From NCBI GenBank assembly GCA_003556835.1, contig PWQG01000226.1, positions 1-31,873 of the forward strand: DNA of 31,873 nt, written 5' to 3'. The notes beneath the pieces were generated by a model. The model ran no database searches. It was not told the origin of the DNA and worked only from the letters and a program-made list of their open reading frames with translations. Below are positions 18,373-26,661 of this stretch, one piece after another. A program made the position numbers and the translations under genes. Position 1 is the first letter of the stretch. Each line of letters begins with the position of its first letter. The stretch comes from Gammaproteobacteria bacterium (GTDB taxonomy: Bacteria; Pseudomonadota; Gammaproteobacteria; Pseudomonadales; Pseudohongiellaceae).

Positions 18373-19662
18373 ATGAACATCGAAGCACTTGAAAATCAGC
18401 TCCAGGCGGAGCTCCAGCGTGGACGTTTCCAGGAAGCCGAGCCCCTGAGCCGGGAGTTGCTCGCCCACAAGCCCGACAGCATTCCCGGGCTGAAAGCCGC
18501 CTGGATGGCCGCCATGCAGCGCGGCCAGTTCGGTGATGCCCTGCCCCACCTGGACCGGTTGGCACAATTGCTACCCGACGATCTGGAAACCCTCGGCAAC
18601 CTCGGGCTGGCAGCCTTCGAGAGTGGTGCGTTCAAACAGGCACGAGAGGCTTTTGCGCGGACCCTGCGGCTCGATCCGGGCAGCCTTCCGGGCCTTGTCT
18701 ATCACGGCCTGAGTTGTGAACGCCTTGGCGATGAAGACCAGGCGGCCAGTTCCTTCATGCGGGCCCAGCGAATCGCCGAGCAGATTGGTGCCAGACAGCT
18801 CCCCGACAGCCTGCGCGGTCCGATGAACCATGCCTCCGAGTTCGTTCGCCGCCGCCTGGTCAATGAAATCACGGCTCGATTGCAGCCCCTCAAGACAGAG
18901 CATGGTGAGCAGGCCATTGCCCGGATCCAGGCCAGTGCGGAAATTTTCACGGGACACCGGCCGCCCGACTTCACCCATCCCCAGTTGCGTCCCGGTCTGG
19001 CCTACATCCCGGATCTGCCGGTGAGGATGTTCTGGGAGCGTGAGGAATTCCCCTGGATCAGCAAGTTGGAAGCGGCCACGGAGGATATCCGCGAAGAACT
19101 GCTGATCCTCATGGAGCAAGACAGCGGCTTCAAGCCCTATGTAAGCCACCCCGCCGGCAGCAGGAAAGCCCGGGAGTGGAAAGACCTCAATCATTCCATG
19201 GACTGGGCTTCCTACCATTTCTACCGCCACGGGGAGCGCATTGACGAGAATTGCGCGCGTTGCCCGAAAACCAGCGAAGTGCTCGAGTCCCTGGACCTGC
19301 ACCGGGTACCCGGATACACCCCGGAAGTCATGTTTTCCGTCCTGCGGCCCCATTCCACCATCCCGGACCATACCGGATCGATCAACGGACGGCTGATCGT
19401 GCACCTGCCCCTGATTGTGCCCGAGAACTGTGGCGGGCTGCGTGTGGGCGATGAACAACGGGGCTGGCGCGAGGGCGAGTGCCTGATCTTTGATGATGCC
19501 TACCGGCACGAAGCCTGGAACCATAGTGACGATACCCGGGTCGTGCTGATCCTGGACACCTGGAATCCGGCCCTGAGCGAGGCCGAGCGCGAAGCATTCA
19601 GCCGCATGCTGGATACGGCGCGGACCTTTGAAAGGGACCTGCTGGAACGACAGCCGGTATAA
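18373..19662 (+). CDS. TPR-fused aspartyl/asparaginyl beta-hydroxylase-like dioxygenase
   Basis: The protein has 429 residues. Residues 1-135 are TPR-like helical repeats. From about 215 on it matches the Asp_Arg_Hydrox family of 2-oxoglutarate/Fe(II) oxygenases. The two iron-binding histidines are seen in TIPDHTGSINGR (His333) and DDAYRHEAWN (His379), and the 2-oxoglutarate-binding arginine in DDTRVVLIL (Arg389). This family, unlike most dioxygenases, lacks the carboxylate ligand. Known members hydroxylate Asp/Asn side chains or lipid A acyl chains (LpxO); the substrate here is unknown. TPRs point to a protein substrate. AGAGGC precedes the ATG. It is divergent from TPR copy B and has no signal peptide, so it is cytoplasmic. 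Confidence 0.88.
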   Translation: MNIEALENQLQAELQRGRFQEAEPLSRELLAHKPDSIPGLKAAWMAAMQRGQFGDALPHLDRLAQLLPDDLETLGNLGLAAFESGAFKQAREAFARTLRLDPGSLPGLVYHGLSCERLGDEDQAASSFMRAQRIAEQIGARQLPDSLRGPMNHASEFVRRRLVNEITARLQPLKTEHGEQAIARIQASAEIFTGHRPPDFTHPQLRPGLAYIPDLPVRMFWEREEFPWISKLEAATEDIREELLILMEQDSGFKPYVSHPAGSRKAREWKDLNHSMDWASYHFYRHGERIDENCARCPKTSEVLESLDLHRVPGYTPEVMFSVLRPHSTIPDHTGSINGRLIVHLPLIVPENCGGLRVGDEQRGWREGECLIFDDAYRHEAWNHSDDTRVVLILDTWNPALSEAEREAFSRMLDTARTFERDLLERQPV

Positions 19663-19674
19663 GCCGGACAGCCA

Positions 19675-19697
19675 TGACGGCCCTTACAGGACCGTCA
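19675..19697. terminator. Possible shared hairpin between converging genes
   Basis: TGACGG-c-CCT-tac-AGG-a-CCGTCA forms a 9-bp stem with one mismatch and a three-base loop. It lies in the 49-base gap between the beta-hydroxylase and acylase stops. There is no U-tract on either side, so it is a weak terminator at best. Confidence 0.4.
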
Positions 19698-19711
19698 CGC
19701 CCCGGGTTTCC

Positions 19712-21970
19712 TTACTGTCGCTGCCCCGGCGAATAACGGCGCTGCGCGCGTGCCTCGACGTCTTCGCGGTAATAGGCCACGTCCTTGAATTCGCCATCAA
19801 CGTACAGTTGCGCTTGATCATCAAAGTGCGGGGAATCCGGGTCATTGCTCTGACCACCCGCGAGCAGCGATTTCGCCTCTACCCGGTCTCCAAATTCCAC
19901 CACCGCAACAAAACTGTTACCGGAAGCGCCGTACAGGCGCCGGGTATCGGTGTTGCGGGCCGGTACAAATGAAGCCAGCGCGCCCCAGCGGGACGAGGCC
20001 ATGGGCACCGGCAGGCTGGGCGCCTGATCATCGAAACCGGCGTCAATGGCGCCACTGAGGCGCTGGAAGCGATTGATTTCGCCCCAGGGCGTGCGCCAGT
20101 CGCCAAAGTCGGCTTCCAGCTGCCCCAGCGTGTCACTGAAGACCTGGAGCCGTGCCTGCGGGTCACTTTCCGTCCCCAGCCAATTGATACTCTCCATGCC
20201 ACTGAGGCCGTCAGGCGCATCCAGTTCCATGGCCAGGCGGGTCCCGTAATAACGCGCCAGGGACATGGCCACGGAGTCCGTGCTGACTTCCAGGTTCCAG
20301 TCTTCGAGCATGGCAACGGCCTCACCCAGGACAGGCCACTGATCGGCGTTGTCCGTCCAGGCGTCAACCAGTCCCGGCACCAGTGACTCGAATCCGGTCA
20401 GATAGGGGTCATAGGCCAGCTCGATCAGGCTCTCGAGTGTCTCGTTGCCGCTCTGCTCGAGCAGCCGTACGGACTGAATCCCGCGGAAATTCTCGGCATC
20501 AGGCGCCATGTAGACGGGATAGTCTTCCCGGCGCGGACTGTCCGCCCCGGCTGCAGTGAAGGGGGTGGAATTGGCATTCTGCAGCCAGCCACCGGGCGGG
20601 TTGTGCAGGCTGACCATCTCGTCGAGCTCGTGCCGGCCCTGCCAGTCGGTCGCCGGGTTGCTGCCATCAACCGGCTGGCTGTAGTCGAAGCCGGGGTCCC
20701 GACGTGGAATGAAGTTGCCGTGGAAATACGCAATATTGCCGGAGGAATCGGCGAACACCGTATTGTTCGAGGAGTTGGTGCGGATGTCCATCATCTCCAG
20801 GAACTCCTCGTAATTGGCGGTTTTCATGCGCAGATAGGACTGCCGCAGGGCGTTGACCGGATCCCAGTTGATGCGGGTCGAGACCCATTGCCCGTCCAGC
20901 TCGTGGGTGATGGGCCCCTGATGGCTGCGGTACATGGGGAAGGTCTGCTCGCCCATGCTGTTGCCATCACGGTAGCGCAGTGTGACTTCGGAGACTTCCA
21001 GGGGGCGCAGTTCGTCCCCGTAGCGATAGAACAGCTCATCCTGCTCTTCCACAATGTCCTGTATAAATTCATCCATGAAATCGGCGCGCGTGGACGTGTG
21101 CATCCAGCCGGTGTGCTCGTTGAATCCCTGGTAGATGAAGAACTGGCCCCAGGTGGATGCCCCATAGGCATTGAGCCCTTCTTCACTGACCATGTGGTAT
21201 TCGCCACGAAAATAGAAACTGGTGTGCGGGTTGATCAGCAACAGGGTATTGCCGGATGCGGTGCGTGAGCTGTCCAGGGCAAAACCGTTGGACCCATCTG
21301 CGGCGCGGTACTCACCAGGAGCCAGAGGCAGGTGTTCCCGGCCCGGACCGTAGTTGCTCGCAAGCATGGCCCCGGTGGCTGGTGGTGGCGGGTGTCCCGC
21401 CATCTCGGCGGCCCGTCCGTAGAAAGCGCGAATACCATCGAGTGGAATCTGTTCGATATCGCCGCCGATCGATCCTTCAAAAAAGTAGAAAGGCATCCAG
21501 GGCTCGAATTGTTCGATGAGCGCCGGTTCTACCTCGGGATGGACCGCCAGGTAGTAGTTCAATCCGTCGGCAAAGGCGTCAGCGAGTTCCTGCAACCATG
21601 GGGGCGCATTGGCGTAAGCGGCCTCGGCTTCGGCCCGGGTCATGTAGAGTCGCGCACGCAGATCGCTGTAGAGCGCGTCCGGGCCTTCCACTTCGGCAAG
21701 GCGCCCTGTAGCCCAGATATAGTTGCGTTCAATGCGCGGAAAATCGTCTTCGGCCTGGGCATAGAGCATGCCGAATACGGTTTCGGCATCGGTTTGCGCA
21801 TAAATATGGGCCACTCCGTAGTCATCGCGATAGATAGTGATGCCCTCGGCAATGGCCTGCAGGCGCTGCTCCTCGCCGATCGACGAGACCTCAGTGGCCG
21901 GTTCGGGCGTGCAGGACAGCAGCACGGCAATGAGCAGTGCGAACAGTGGTAAACGGTATGGCAGTTTCAT
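19712..21970 (-). CDS. Penicillin-acylase-family Ntn hydrolase, lipoprotein
   Basis: The protein has 752 residues from ATG 21970, which has GGAAGGAGAGG upstream; the frame extending to 22009 is rejected. The N-terminus is a lipoprotein signal (AVLLSC, Cys20). The alpha part (about 35-225) has the YGVAHIYAQTDAETVFGMLYAQAEDDF signature in two pieces. The beta chain should start at Ser227 in DGSNGFALDSSRTASG: autocleavage before this serine frees the N-terminal nucleophile. The following NPHTSF, GQFFIYQGFNEHTGW and ANYEEFLEMM motifs fit the family. Relatives cleave amides such as penicillins, acyl-homoserine lactones, lipopeptides and N-acyl amino acids. The substrate is not deducible. It lies 60 bases after the M20-like gene, probably in one operon. 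Confidence 0.9.
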   Translation of the reverse strand: MKLPYRLPLFALLIAVLLSCTPEPATEVSSIGEEQRLQAIAEGITIYRDDYGVAHIYAQTDAETVFGMLYAQAEDDFPRIERNYIWATGRLAEVEGPDALYSDLRARLYMTRAEAEAAYANAPPWLQELADAFADGLNYYLAVHPEVEPALIEQFEPWMPFYFFEGSIGGDIEQIPLDGIRAFYGRAAEMAGHPPPPATGAMLASNYGPGREHLPLAPGEYRAADGSNGFALDSSRTASGNTLLLINPHTSFYFRGEYHMVSEEGLNAYGASTWGQFFIYQGFNEHTGWMHTSTRADFMDEFIQDIVEEQDELFYRYGDELRPLEVSEVTLRYRDGNSMGEQTFPMYRSHQGPITHELDGQWVSTRINWDPVNALRQSYLRMKTANYEEFLEMMDIRTNSSNNTVFADSSGNIAYFHGNFIPRRDPGFDYSQPVDGSNPATDWQGRHELDEMVSLHNPPGGWLQNANSTPFTAAGADSPRREDYPVYMAPDAENFRGIQSVRLLEQSGNETLESLIELAYDPYLTGFESLVPGLVDAWTDNADQWPVLGEAVAMLEDWNLEVSTDSVAMSLARYYGTRLAMELDAPDGLSGMESINWLGTESDPQARLQVFSDTLGQLEADFGDWRTPWGEINRFQRLSGAIDAGFDDQAPSLPVPMASSRWGALASFVPARNTDTRRLYGASGNSFVAVVEFGDRVEAKSLLAGGQSNDPDSPHFDDQAQLYVDGEFKDVAYYREDVEARAQRRYSPGQRQ

Positions 21971-22030
21971 GGAGCCCTCTCCTTCCGGTGTTCTGAAAAA
22001 TTCCTGCACCGCGATCGGGCAGGGTTTGAA

Positions 22031-23272
22031 TCAGCGCGCGCCACCCATGGTCACTGCCATGAGGAACACATGACGGGCTGTGCGTTGCATGACCTCGATG
22101 TCCGCCCACTCATCGGCAAAGCCTCGCCGGCCACCGCGTTGGCTGGAAATGCCGATCGATGGTGTGCCGCCGGCAATGGCCACATTGAGATTGGCCGAGC
22201 CGGCATCGGAAAGTGCGGGATTGCTGCCCAGGTGGTCAGAAATGGCCACGGAAGTCTGTACCAGGGCACTTTCGCGTGCGCCCTCGATCTGCCCCGGCGG
22301 CATCATGGAAAACGGCTCCATGCGGAACGTGATGCCGAGCTCATCGCTGACATCGTCCAGAATCTGTTCTACCTGCTGCTCCATGGACTCGATGTGCTCG
22401 GGGTCGAGGGAGCGTACGTCCAGCGAGAACCAGCCGGTTTCCGGCTTGTGATTGAACACCGAGCCGCTGTTGAGCATGGCCACATTGAGACGGGTACGAC
22501 GATCCTCGTGGATCTGCGGGTCGGGAATCTGCAGTATGCGGTCCACGGCGCGGCCGATGCCCTGATTGACGTTCGGCAATCCACCACCGAGGGTATGCCC
22601 GGCGGGACCGAGGGCATGAACGCGCCACCAGTGGATGCCCAGTGCGCCATAACTGAGGGTGCTGCCTTCCCCGAGGATGTCGACAAAGGCGAAAGCGTGG
22701 TCACGGTATTCGGCATAGAGCGCCTGCATGCCCCGCAGTCCGGTTTCTTCCTCGGCGACCGAGGCGAATACGAGGTCGTGCTCGGGGGTCATGCCCTGCT
22801 CCACCAGAGCGCGTGCGGCGGAAAGCATGGCCACCGTGGTGAGTGAGGTATTGGTTCCCGGGCCGACCACCCGATTGCCGTCGATGACGGGTGGCCCGTC
22901 GGCCGCACGCTGGTGTTCGGCCACGGTGGCCAGGTCATCCAGCGTGGAAACAAAGACCAGCGCCTTGCCCGAGCGCCCCGGAATCCGGCCGGTCACATTA
23001 GGCGCGTCGGAGATCTCGACATCACGGAGGCCGATTTCCCGCATCAATTCCGCAACCGCCGCAGCGCGCTCATGCTCCTGCCCGGAAGGCGATATGATGC
23101 CGCCGATATCAACCAGTGTGCGGGCTGACAGCTGGGCGGTGTCCTCGATATGGCCCAGCCCCTGCTGGACCGCAGTATCGCCCAGGGCGTCTTCCAGGGA
23201 TCGCTCCTGTGACTGCAGGGGCATGGTCAGGAATATGGCGATTAACAGGCAGGTGAAGCGGAGTCGGGACAT
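22031..23272 (-). CDS. Secreted M20-family peptidase homolog lacking several metal ligands
   Basis: The 413-residue protein has a signal peptide (cut near PLQSQ) and the two-domain M20 layout with an inserted dimerisation domain (about 205-320). The expected zinc sites are altered. The usual GHxD reads STLDDL (Thr110 where His is expected, Asp112 kept). The usual ASDDK reads TNTSLTT (Thr or Asn at the Asp). EEE (174-176) and VDIL (Asp198) are kept. The final His site reads RGFADEWADI with no His. By eye three of five ligands are gone, so it may be inactive or use another chemistry. It heads a likely operon with the acylase and could bind rather than cut its substrate. Confidence 0.83.
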   Translation of the reverse strand: MSRLRFTCLLIAIFLTMPLQSQERSLEDALGDTAVQQGLGHIEDTAQLSARTLVDIGGIISPSGQEHERAAAVAELMREIGLRDVEISDAPNVTGRIPGRSGKALVFVSTLDDLATVAEHQRAADGPPVIDGNRVVGPGTNTSLTTVAMLSAARALVEQGMTPEHDLVFASVAEEETGLRGMQALYAEYRDHAFAFVDILGEGSTLSYGALGIHWWRVHALGPAGHTLGGGLPNVNQGIGRAVDRILQIPDPQIHEDRRTRLNVAMLNSGSVFNHKPETGWFSLDVRSLDPEHIESMEQQVEQILDDVSDELGITFRMEPFSMMPPGQIEGARESALVQTSVAISDHLGSNPALSDAGSANLNVAIAGGTPSIGISSQRGGRRGFADEWADIEVMQRTARHVFLMAVTMGGAR

Positions 23273-23425
23273 GGGGCATTCTCTGTAACGCTCGGTATGG
23301 AGATAGTTGCAGAGCGGGTGGGTAAGGTCAACTATTGGCGTGGAGCCAAAAGCTGGTATCTCGACTATACTGATCTATACCAGCGAATGCTGGAGAAACC
23401 AGAGAACTACATGGAGGTAGGTAGC

Positions 23426-23572
23426 ATGAGAGAGTTGACTCAAAACGAAGTGCAACAGGTCAGTGGAGGCATTGGCCCCTTCGCCATTATTGCCGTTGAT
23501 CTGGCTTTAACCGGTGTCATGATTGGCGCCACACAACTTCTGACTTCTGATTATTTCAATCAGTCATCATGA
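23426..23572 (+). CDS. Double-glycine-leader peptide, candidate class II bacteriocin/microcin
   Basis: The gene encodes 48 residues from ATG 23426, chosen because GGAGG lies about ten bases upstream; an upstream in-frame start at 23297 has no ribosome site. The first 15 residues, MRELTQNEVQQVSGG, fit the bacteriocin-type leader that C39-peptidase ABC exporters cut after Gly-Gly. The 33-residue core begins IGPF, is hydrophobic with one Asp, has no cysteine, and contains a GxxxG motif (GVMIG) as in two-peptide bacteriocins. It ends in polar NQSS. No exporter or modification enzyme is in the window. A two-helix membrane protein converges on it across a shared hairpin. It could instead be a signalling peptide or an orphan leader peptide. 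Confidence 0.7.
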   Translation: MRELTQNEVQQVSGGIGPFAIIAVDLALTGVMIGATQLLTSDYFNQSS

Positions 23573-23580
23573 GGTAAGCG

Positions 23581-23607
23581 GTCAGTAGCCGTGCTGCGGC
23601 TACTGAC
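23581..23607. terminator. Shared hairpin between leader peptide gene and two-helix membrane protein gene
   Basis: GTCAGTAGCCG and CGGCTACTGAC pair in a perfect 11-bp stem with a five-base loop. It starts nine bases after the peptide stop and includes the stop codon of the converging gene. Neither side has a long U-run, so termination strength is uncertain. Confidence 0.6.
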
Positions 23608-23782
23608 GGTCCTTTCGCGTGGCAAAGTAGAGCAGCAACAAGCCCAGCCCAAGCAGACTCATGAAGATCGTTGTACTCACCACGACATTCCCCAGAACCA
23701 GCTCCGGATTGCGCCAGAGCAAAAGCAATACGACACTGATCAGCATGACGGCCAGCAGTGAAAGGATAATTTGTATATTCAT
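23600..23782 (-). CDS. Two-helix small membrane protein, candidate immunity protein
   Basis: This 60-residue protein starts at ATG 23782 with a near-ideal ribosome site AAGGAGGTG eight bases upstream, which is strong evidence that it is translated. It has two hydrophobic helices (about 5-22 and 34-53), a short loop with Arg/Asn/Glu, and a basic C-terminal tail RKDRQ. No family was recognised. Size and topology fit bacteriocin immunity proteins. It ends 27 bases from the double-glycine peptide gene on the opposite strand. Immunity genes are more often co-directional with the peptide, so this role is a hypothesis. An inverted repeat TACTAC/GTAGTA lies just upstream (23799-23815). Confidence 0.68.
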   Translation of the reverse strand: MNIQIILSLLAVMLISVVLLLLWRNPELVLGNVVVSTTIFMSLLGLGLLLLYFATRKDRQ

Positions 23783-24116
23783 GACAGACACCTCCTTGTA
23801 CTACAGAGGGTAGTATGGAAGTGGCGTTTTCGCCGTCGTCAGGGACGGTTTAAAGCAAGGGAGCGTGGCAATGCGTTTGAGCCAGCGCGATCGGCGACTA
23901 ACAGGTGGTTGAGTGTACCAAGCACGGAGCTGAAGAATGCTGCGTGGTCATGGACCAGCTCGGCCGGGGTGAGGCGCGCCGCAGCCTCTTAGAGTTTCGT
24001 GTTCTTAGAAGCTACGCCGAGGCAGCGAGCGTTTGGTGAGAATCCTTCCGGAAGGTCACCGCTCCACATTGACAGGCACATACTTCACCAGGGAGACTAC
24101 CGATTGCCCATCATTG
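23783..24116. other. Gap before the broken HNH gene
   Basis: The gap is 334 bases. It begins with the leader of the two-helix protein, including the inverted repeats TACTAC-N5-GTAGTA (23799-23815) and CCGTC-N6-GACGG. The rest has only short open frames with no ribosome site or recognisable motif. It may contain decayed sequence belonging to the neighbouring pseudogene. Confidence 0.35.
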
Positions 24117-24847
24117 ATGATCGAGTATGTCTTGACTAACGCGCTGTCCATAATCTTGTCTGCATTCGAGCGCGTCAAGTGGCTCGAACGTCTGTATGAA
24201 GAAGATATTCCATGGTCGGAGATTGAGCACGGGTTTACATTCCAGGACGAACAGCTCTATCTGGCGAACAAAGCTCGGGGAATATTCCGCCCCCGACAGA
24301 TGCAGCGTGGCGTCCTCAGCATCAAGACGACGATGCCTCGTGCCGGTCGATACAAGATGTATGAGGATGAGGAAACCGAAGAAGGATACTTTCGATACGC
24401 CCTGCAGCGCGGGGACCCAATGAAGCAAGGCAACCGGTATCTGTGGGAAGCACTGGAAGACCAAACACCGTTCATCAAGCGGCGTTCCGGGCCAGTGTGC
24501 TGGACGCCTATCAGGACCGCTGTGCGCTCTCCGGTCTGCCCATCCGCCAACTATTGGAGGCAGCGCATATTACGCCGGATAACCTGGCTCACAGCTCGGC
24601 CGAAGTATCCAACGGCATTGCCATGAGTCGATTGCATCATACAGCGTATGACAAAAACCTGATTGGTATATCACCGGACTACGTAGTGTCCGTAAGCCAG
24701 GAGATTCAGCATACGAATGATGGGGCTGTCCTTGATGCACTTAAAGAGCTTGATGGCCGGCGAATTCAAGTTCCTCGCAGTCGTGGATTGCACCCCGATA
24801 GGAAACGGCTCGAAGAGCGGTATGGGGATTTCTTGAGGGCGCAGTGA
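24117..24847 (+). pseudogene. HNH endonuclease gene broken by internal deletion and frameshift
   Basis: Two frames together resemble one HNH nuclease of the HNH_2 type. The N-terminal half (24117 to about 24472) has FERVKWLERLYEEDIPW, GIFRPRQMQRGVLSIKTT and YFRYALQRGDPMKQGNRYLW. It stops making sense after DQTPFI. The C-terminal half, in another frame from about 24473, gives HQAAFRASVLDAYQDRCALS, LLEAAHITPD, SNGIAMSRLHHTAYDKNLIG and ISPDYVVSV, ending at the TGA at 24847. The HNH core residues (AAHI..D, N, HH..D/N) are intact. In relatives as I remember them a segment of roughly 60 residues (YFHG...PVWPV...) lies between the halves and is absent here. So an out-of-frame deletion is likely at about 24472, and the full nuclease cannot be made. 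Confidence 0.75.
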
Positions 24848-24948
24848 CTAAGGCCCTTTCTCACGCGCAATTTTGGAGCTACAACGCGGCAGAAAAGTTG
24901 TCGTTGTGCAGCCAGTTGTTGTGCCATGTGGAACTCCGTACGACGAGG

Positions 24949-26661
24949 TCAACTCTTCAGATGCCACTCCGCCAACTGCTGACTCGACCGCAGTTTCGTC
25001 CGTTGGTATTCCATGGCATGAAAAACCGCAACCAGCGAACGATCATCACCATCCAATAAGGGCAAGGCAGCCTCGGCCTCAATGAAGAATTGCTGCGCAA
25101 GCATTTCATCCTGTGCGTAGGCACGCTCCCACCAATCCACGATAGGACGGCGCGAATGTTGCAGCAAGGCTGCAGATGGCAGTTTGTCACTTTTGGCGTT
25201 GTTGGCCGCGGCAGTGGCAGGCATCAGGTTCCACAGGTCGTTGTTCAGCCAGCGTGACCAGGGGAAGCAGTGATCCACGGCGTATTTCTGTCGTGCCAGG
25301 TTCTTCTGCGTCCATACGCAGGAGACGGTCTCTCCGCGATGCTGCAGGAGCTGTATGCGCTGGTTTGGCACCGTCGTGCTTCGCAGCCCCTGCTCCCAGC
25401 GCAAGGCCCGATCATAGATGCTGATTTCGTACTGGAAATTCCATGACTGCATCAGGCGAACCCACTCATTGTTGATGGCCGGCTCAATCCAGCAACCATA
25501 CTGACTGAAGCTCTGCCACAGATCGATGGGTATCGAGAACGTGCCAAATTTTTGCAGGCTCTCACGCGTGATCTGCCAGCTGTGGGTGCTGTGACGGAGG
25601 CCTTTCGTTTCGCAATTGAAGACTGAGCGATCGCTGCCTGGATAGGTGGTGTAATGCGCTGGCATCTTCTTGATGCTCACACAGGCGTCACGGATGGCCC
25701 CGATTACTTGTCGGGCTGTATCACCATAAAAAGTGGCACCGACGCGCAGATCGTAGGGCGACAGGTCCTGCAGACTGTAGAAGTGATCCGCTTTGGCCCA
25801 GCCGTATCCGCGTTGCTTCGCATGATCAGCTTTCGGAGTCTGAATCAGGTTGTGTGTCAGTACCAAAGGCATATAGATTTTCAGCCAGAACAATCCGACC
25901 AGGCCGAAGGGGATCTCGACCCGGTCGTCAGTACGTCGCGTGACCATGCCGGGGTAACCTTCCGCGATGCGAACCAGTGTGCGCAAAAGGCCGAGCTTGT
26001 AGGAAGCGGTCTTGTTGTCATTGACAATGATGTGGCGCAACAGGGGCAGACTGCCGGTACCGTCATCCGGTAACTGAAACAGCAGATAGTCCCAGTGGAT
26101 CTCCTGTCGGGTCAGGTCCGGCACACCGCGTACGTCGTGCTGTTTTATGAGGGCGCGGTTGTGGGCATGCTGGATCAGTTCATCGGCCGATACCCGATGA
26201 AAGCGACCGGCCTGGTCGGGGCCATGCCGCAAACTGATCACCACAATCCCACCCGGAGCCAGCAGCTCACTGACAATACGCATGGCGCGTTCCTGCTGAG
26301 CGGGCGGCAGGTGCATCCACACAGCGTTGAGTAGGATAAGCTGAAAGCGTTGATCCAGCGCACGCAGACGCTTGAGCTCGGGCAGGGAATCTGCAATCCA
26401 GCTGACGCTACCCGAAGCCTGCTGTTGTTCAAGACTGTATTGTTCTCCACGAGTACGCAGTTCCCGGCTGGGCTCCACAGCAATGACATCCCATCCCAGG
26501 CTGGCCAGCCATACCGCGTCGCGGCCCGAACCGGCTCCGATATCGCAAGCCAGGCCGGGCTGGACAGGAAGCTTGTCGCTCCAGCAGTGGTGTACCTCTT
26601 TGGACTTCACATCCAGATAGCGATGAAAAAGCTCTCCGGCATTATCGTCGTAATAACTCAT
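24949..26661 (-). CDS. Class I methyltransferase fused to HNH nuclease domain
   Basis: The protein has 570 residues. Residues 35-145 are a class I SAM-dependent methyltransferase: motif I ACDIGAGSGRDAVWLASLGW, acidic AVEPS, and later LLNAVWMHLPP and LAPGGIVVISLRHG. A middle region (about 205-450) contains the conserved-looking HIIVNDNKTASYKLGLLRTL and no motif I know. The C-terminal HNH site is VDHCFPWSRWLNNDLWNLMP (462-481) followed by NNAKSDKLPS, with Asp463-His464 and the Asn residues in place. The combination suggests a nucleic-acid-modifying or defence role. The nuclease target and whether the methyltransferase acts on DNA, RNA or protein are unknown. The ribosome site is weak. It lies between the HNH pseudogene and hipBA. 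Confidence 0.82.
   Translation of the reverse strand: MSYYDDNAGELFHRYLDVKSKEVHHCWSDKLPVQPGLACDIGAGSGRDAVWLASLGWDVIAVEPSRELRTRGEQYSLEQQQASGSVSWIADSLPELKRLRALDQRFQLILLNAVWMHLPPAQQERAMRIVSELLAPGGIVVISLRHGPDQAGRFHRVSADELIQHAHNRALIKQHDVRGVPDLTRQEIHWDYLLFQLPDDGTGSLPLLRHIIVNDNKTASYKLGLLRTLVRIAEGYPGMVTRRTDDRVEIPFGLVGLFWLKIYMPLVLTHNLIQTPKADHAKQRGYGWAKADHFYSLQDLSPYDLRVGATFYGDTARQVIGAIRDACVSIKKMPAHYTTYPGSDRSVFNCETKGLRHSTHSWQITRESLQKFGTFSIPIDLWQSFSQYGCWIEPAINNEWVRLMQSWNFQYEISIYDRALRWEQGLRSTTVPNQRIQLLQHRGETVSCVWTQKNLARQKYAVDHCFPWSRWLNNDLWNLMPATAAANNAKSDKLPSAALLQHSRRPIVDWWERAYAQDEMLAQQFFIEAEAALPLLDGDDRSLVAVFHAMEYQRTKLRSSQQLAEWHLKS

Noticed and set aside
23297..23425. Longer start for the double-glycine peptide gene
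   Set aside because: A 43-residue extension would hide the leader, and it lacks a ribosome site, whereas GGAGG precedes the ATG at 23426.
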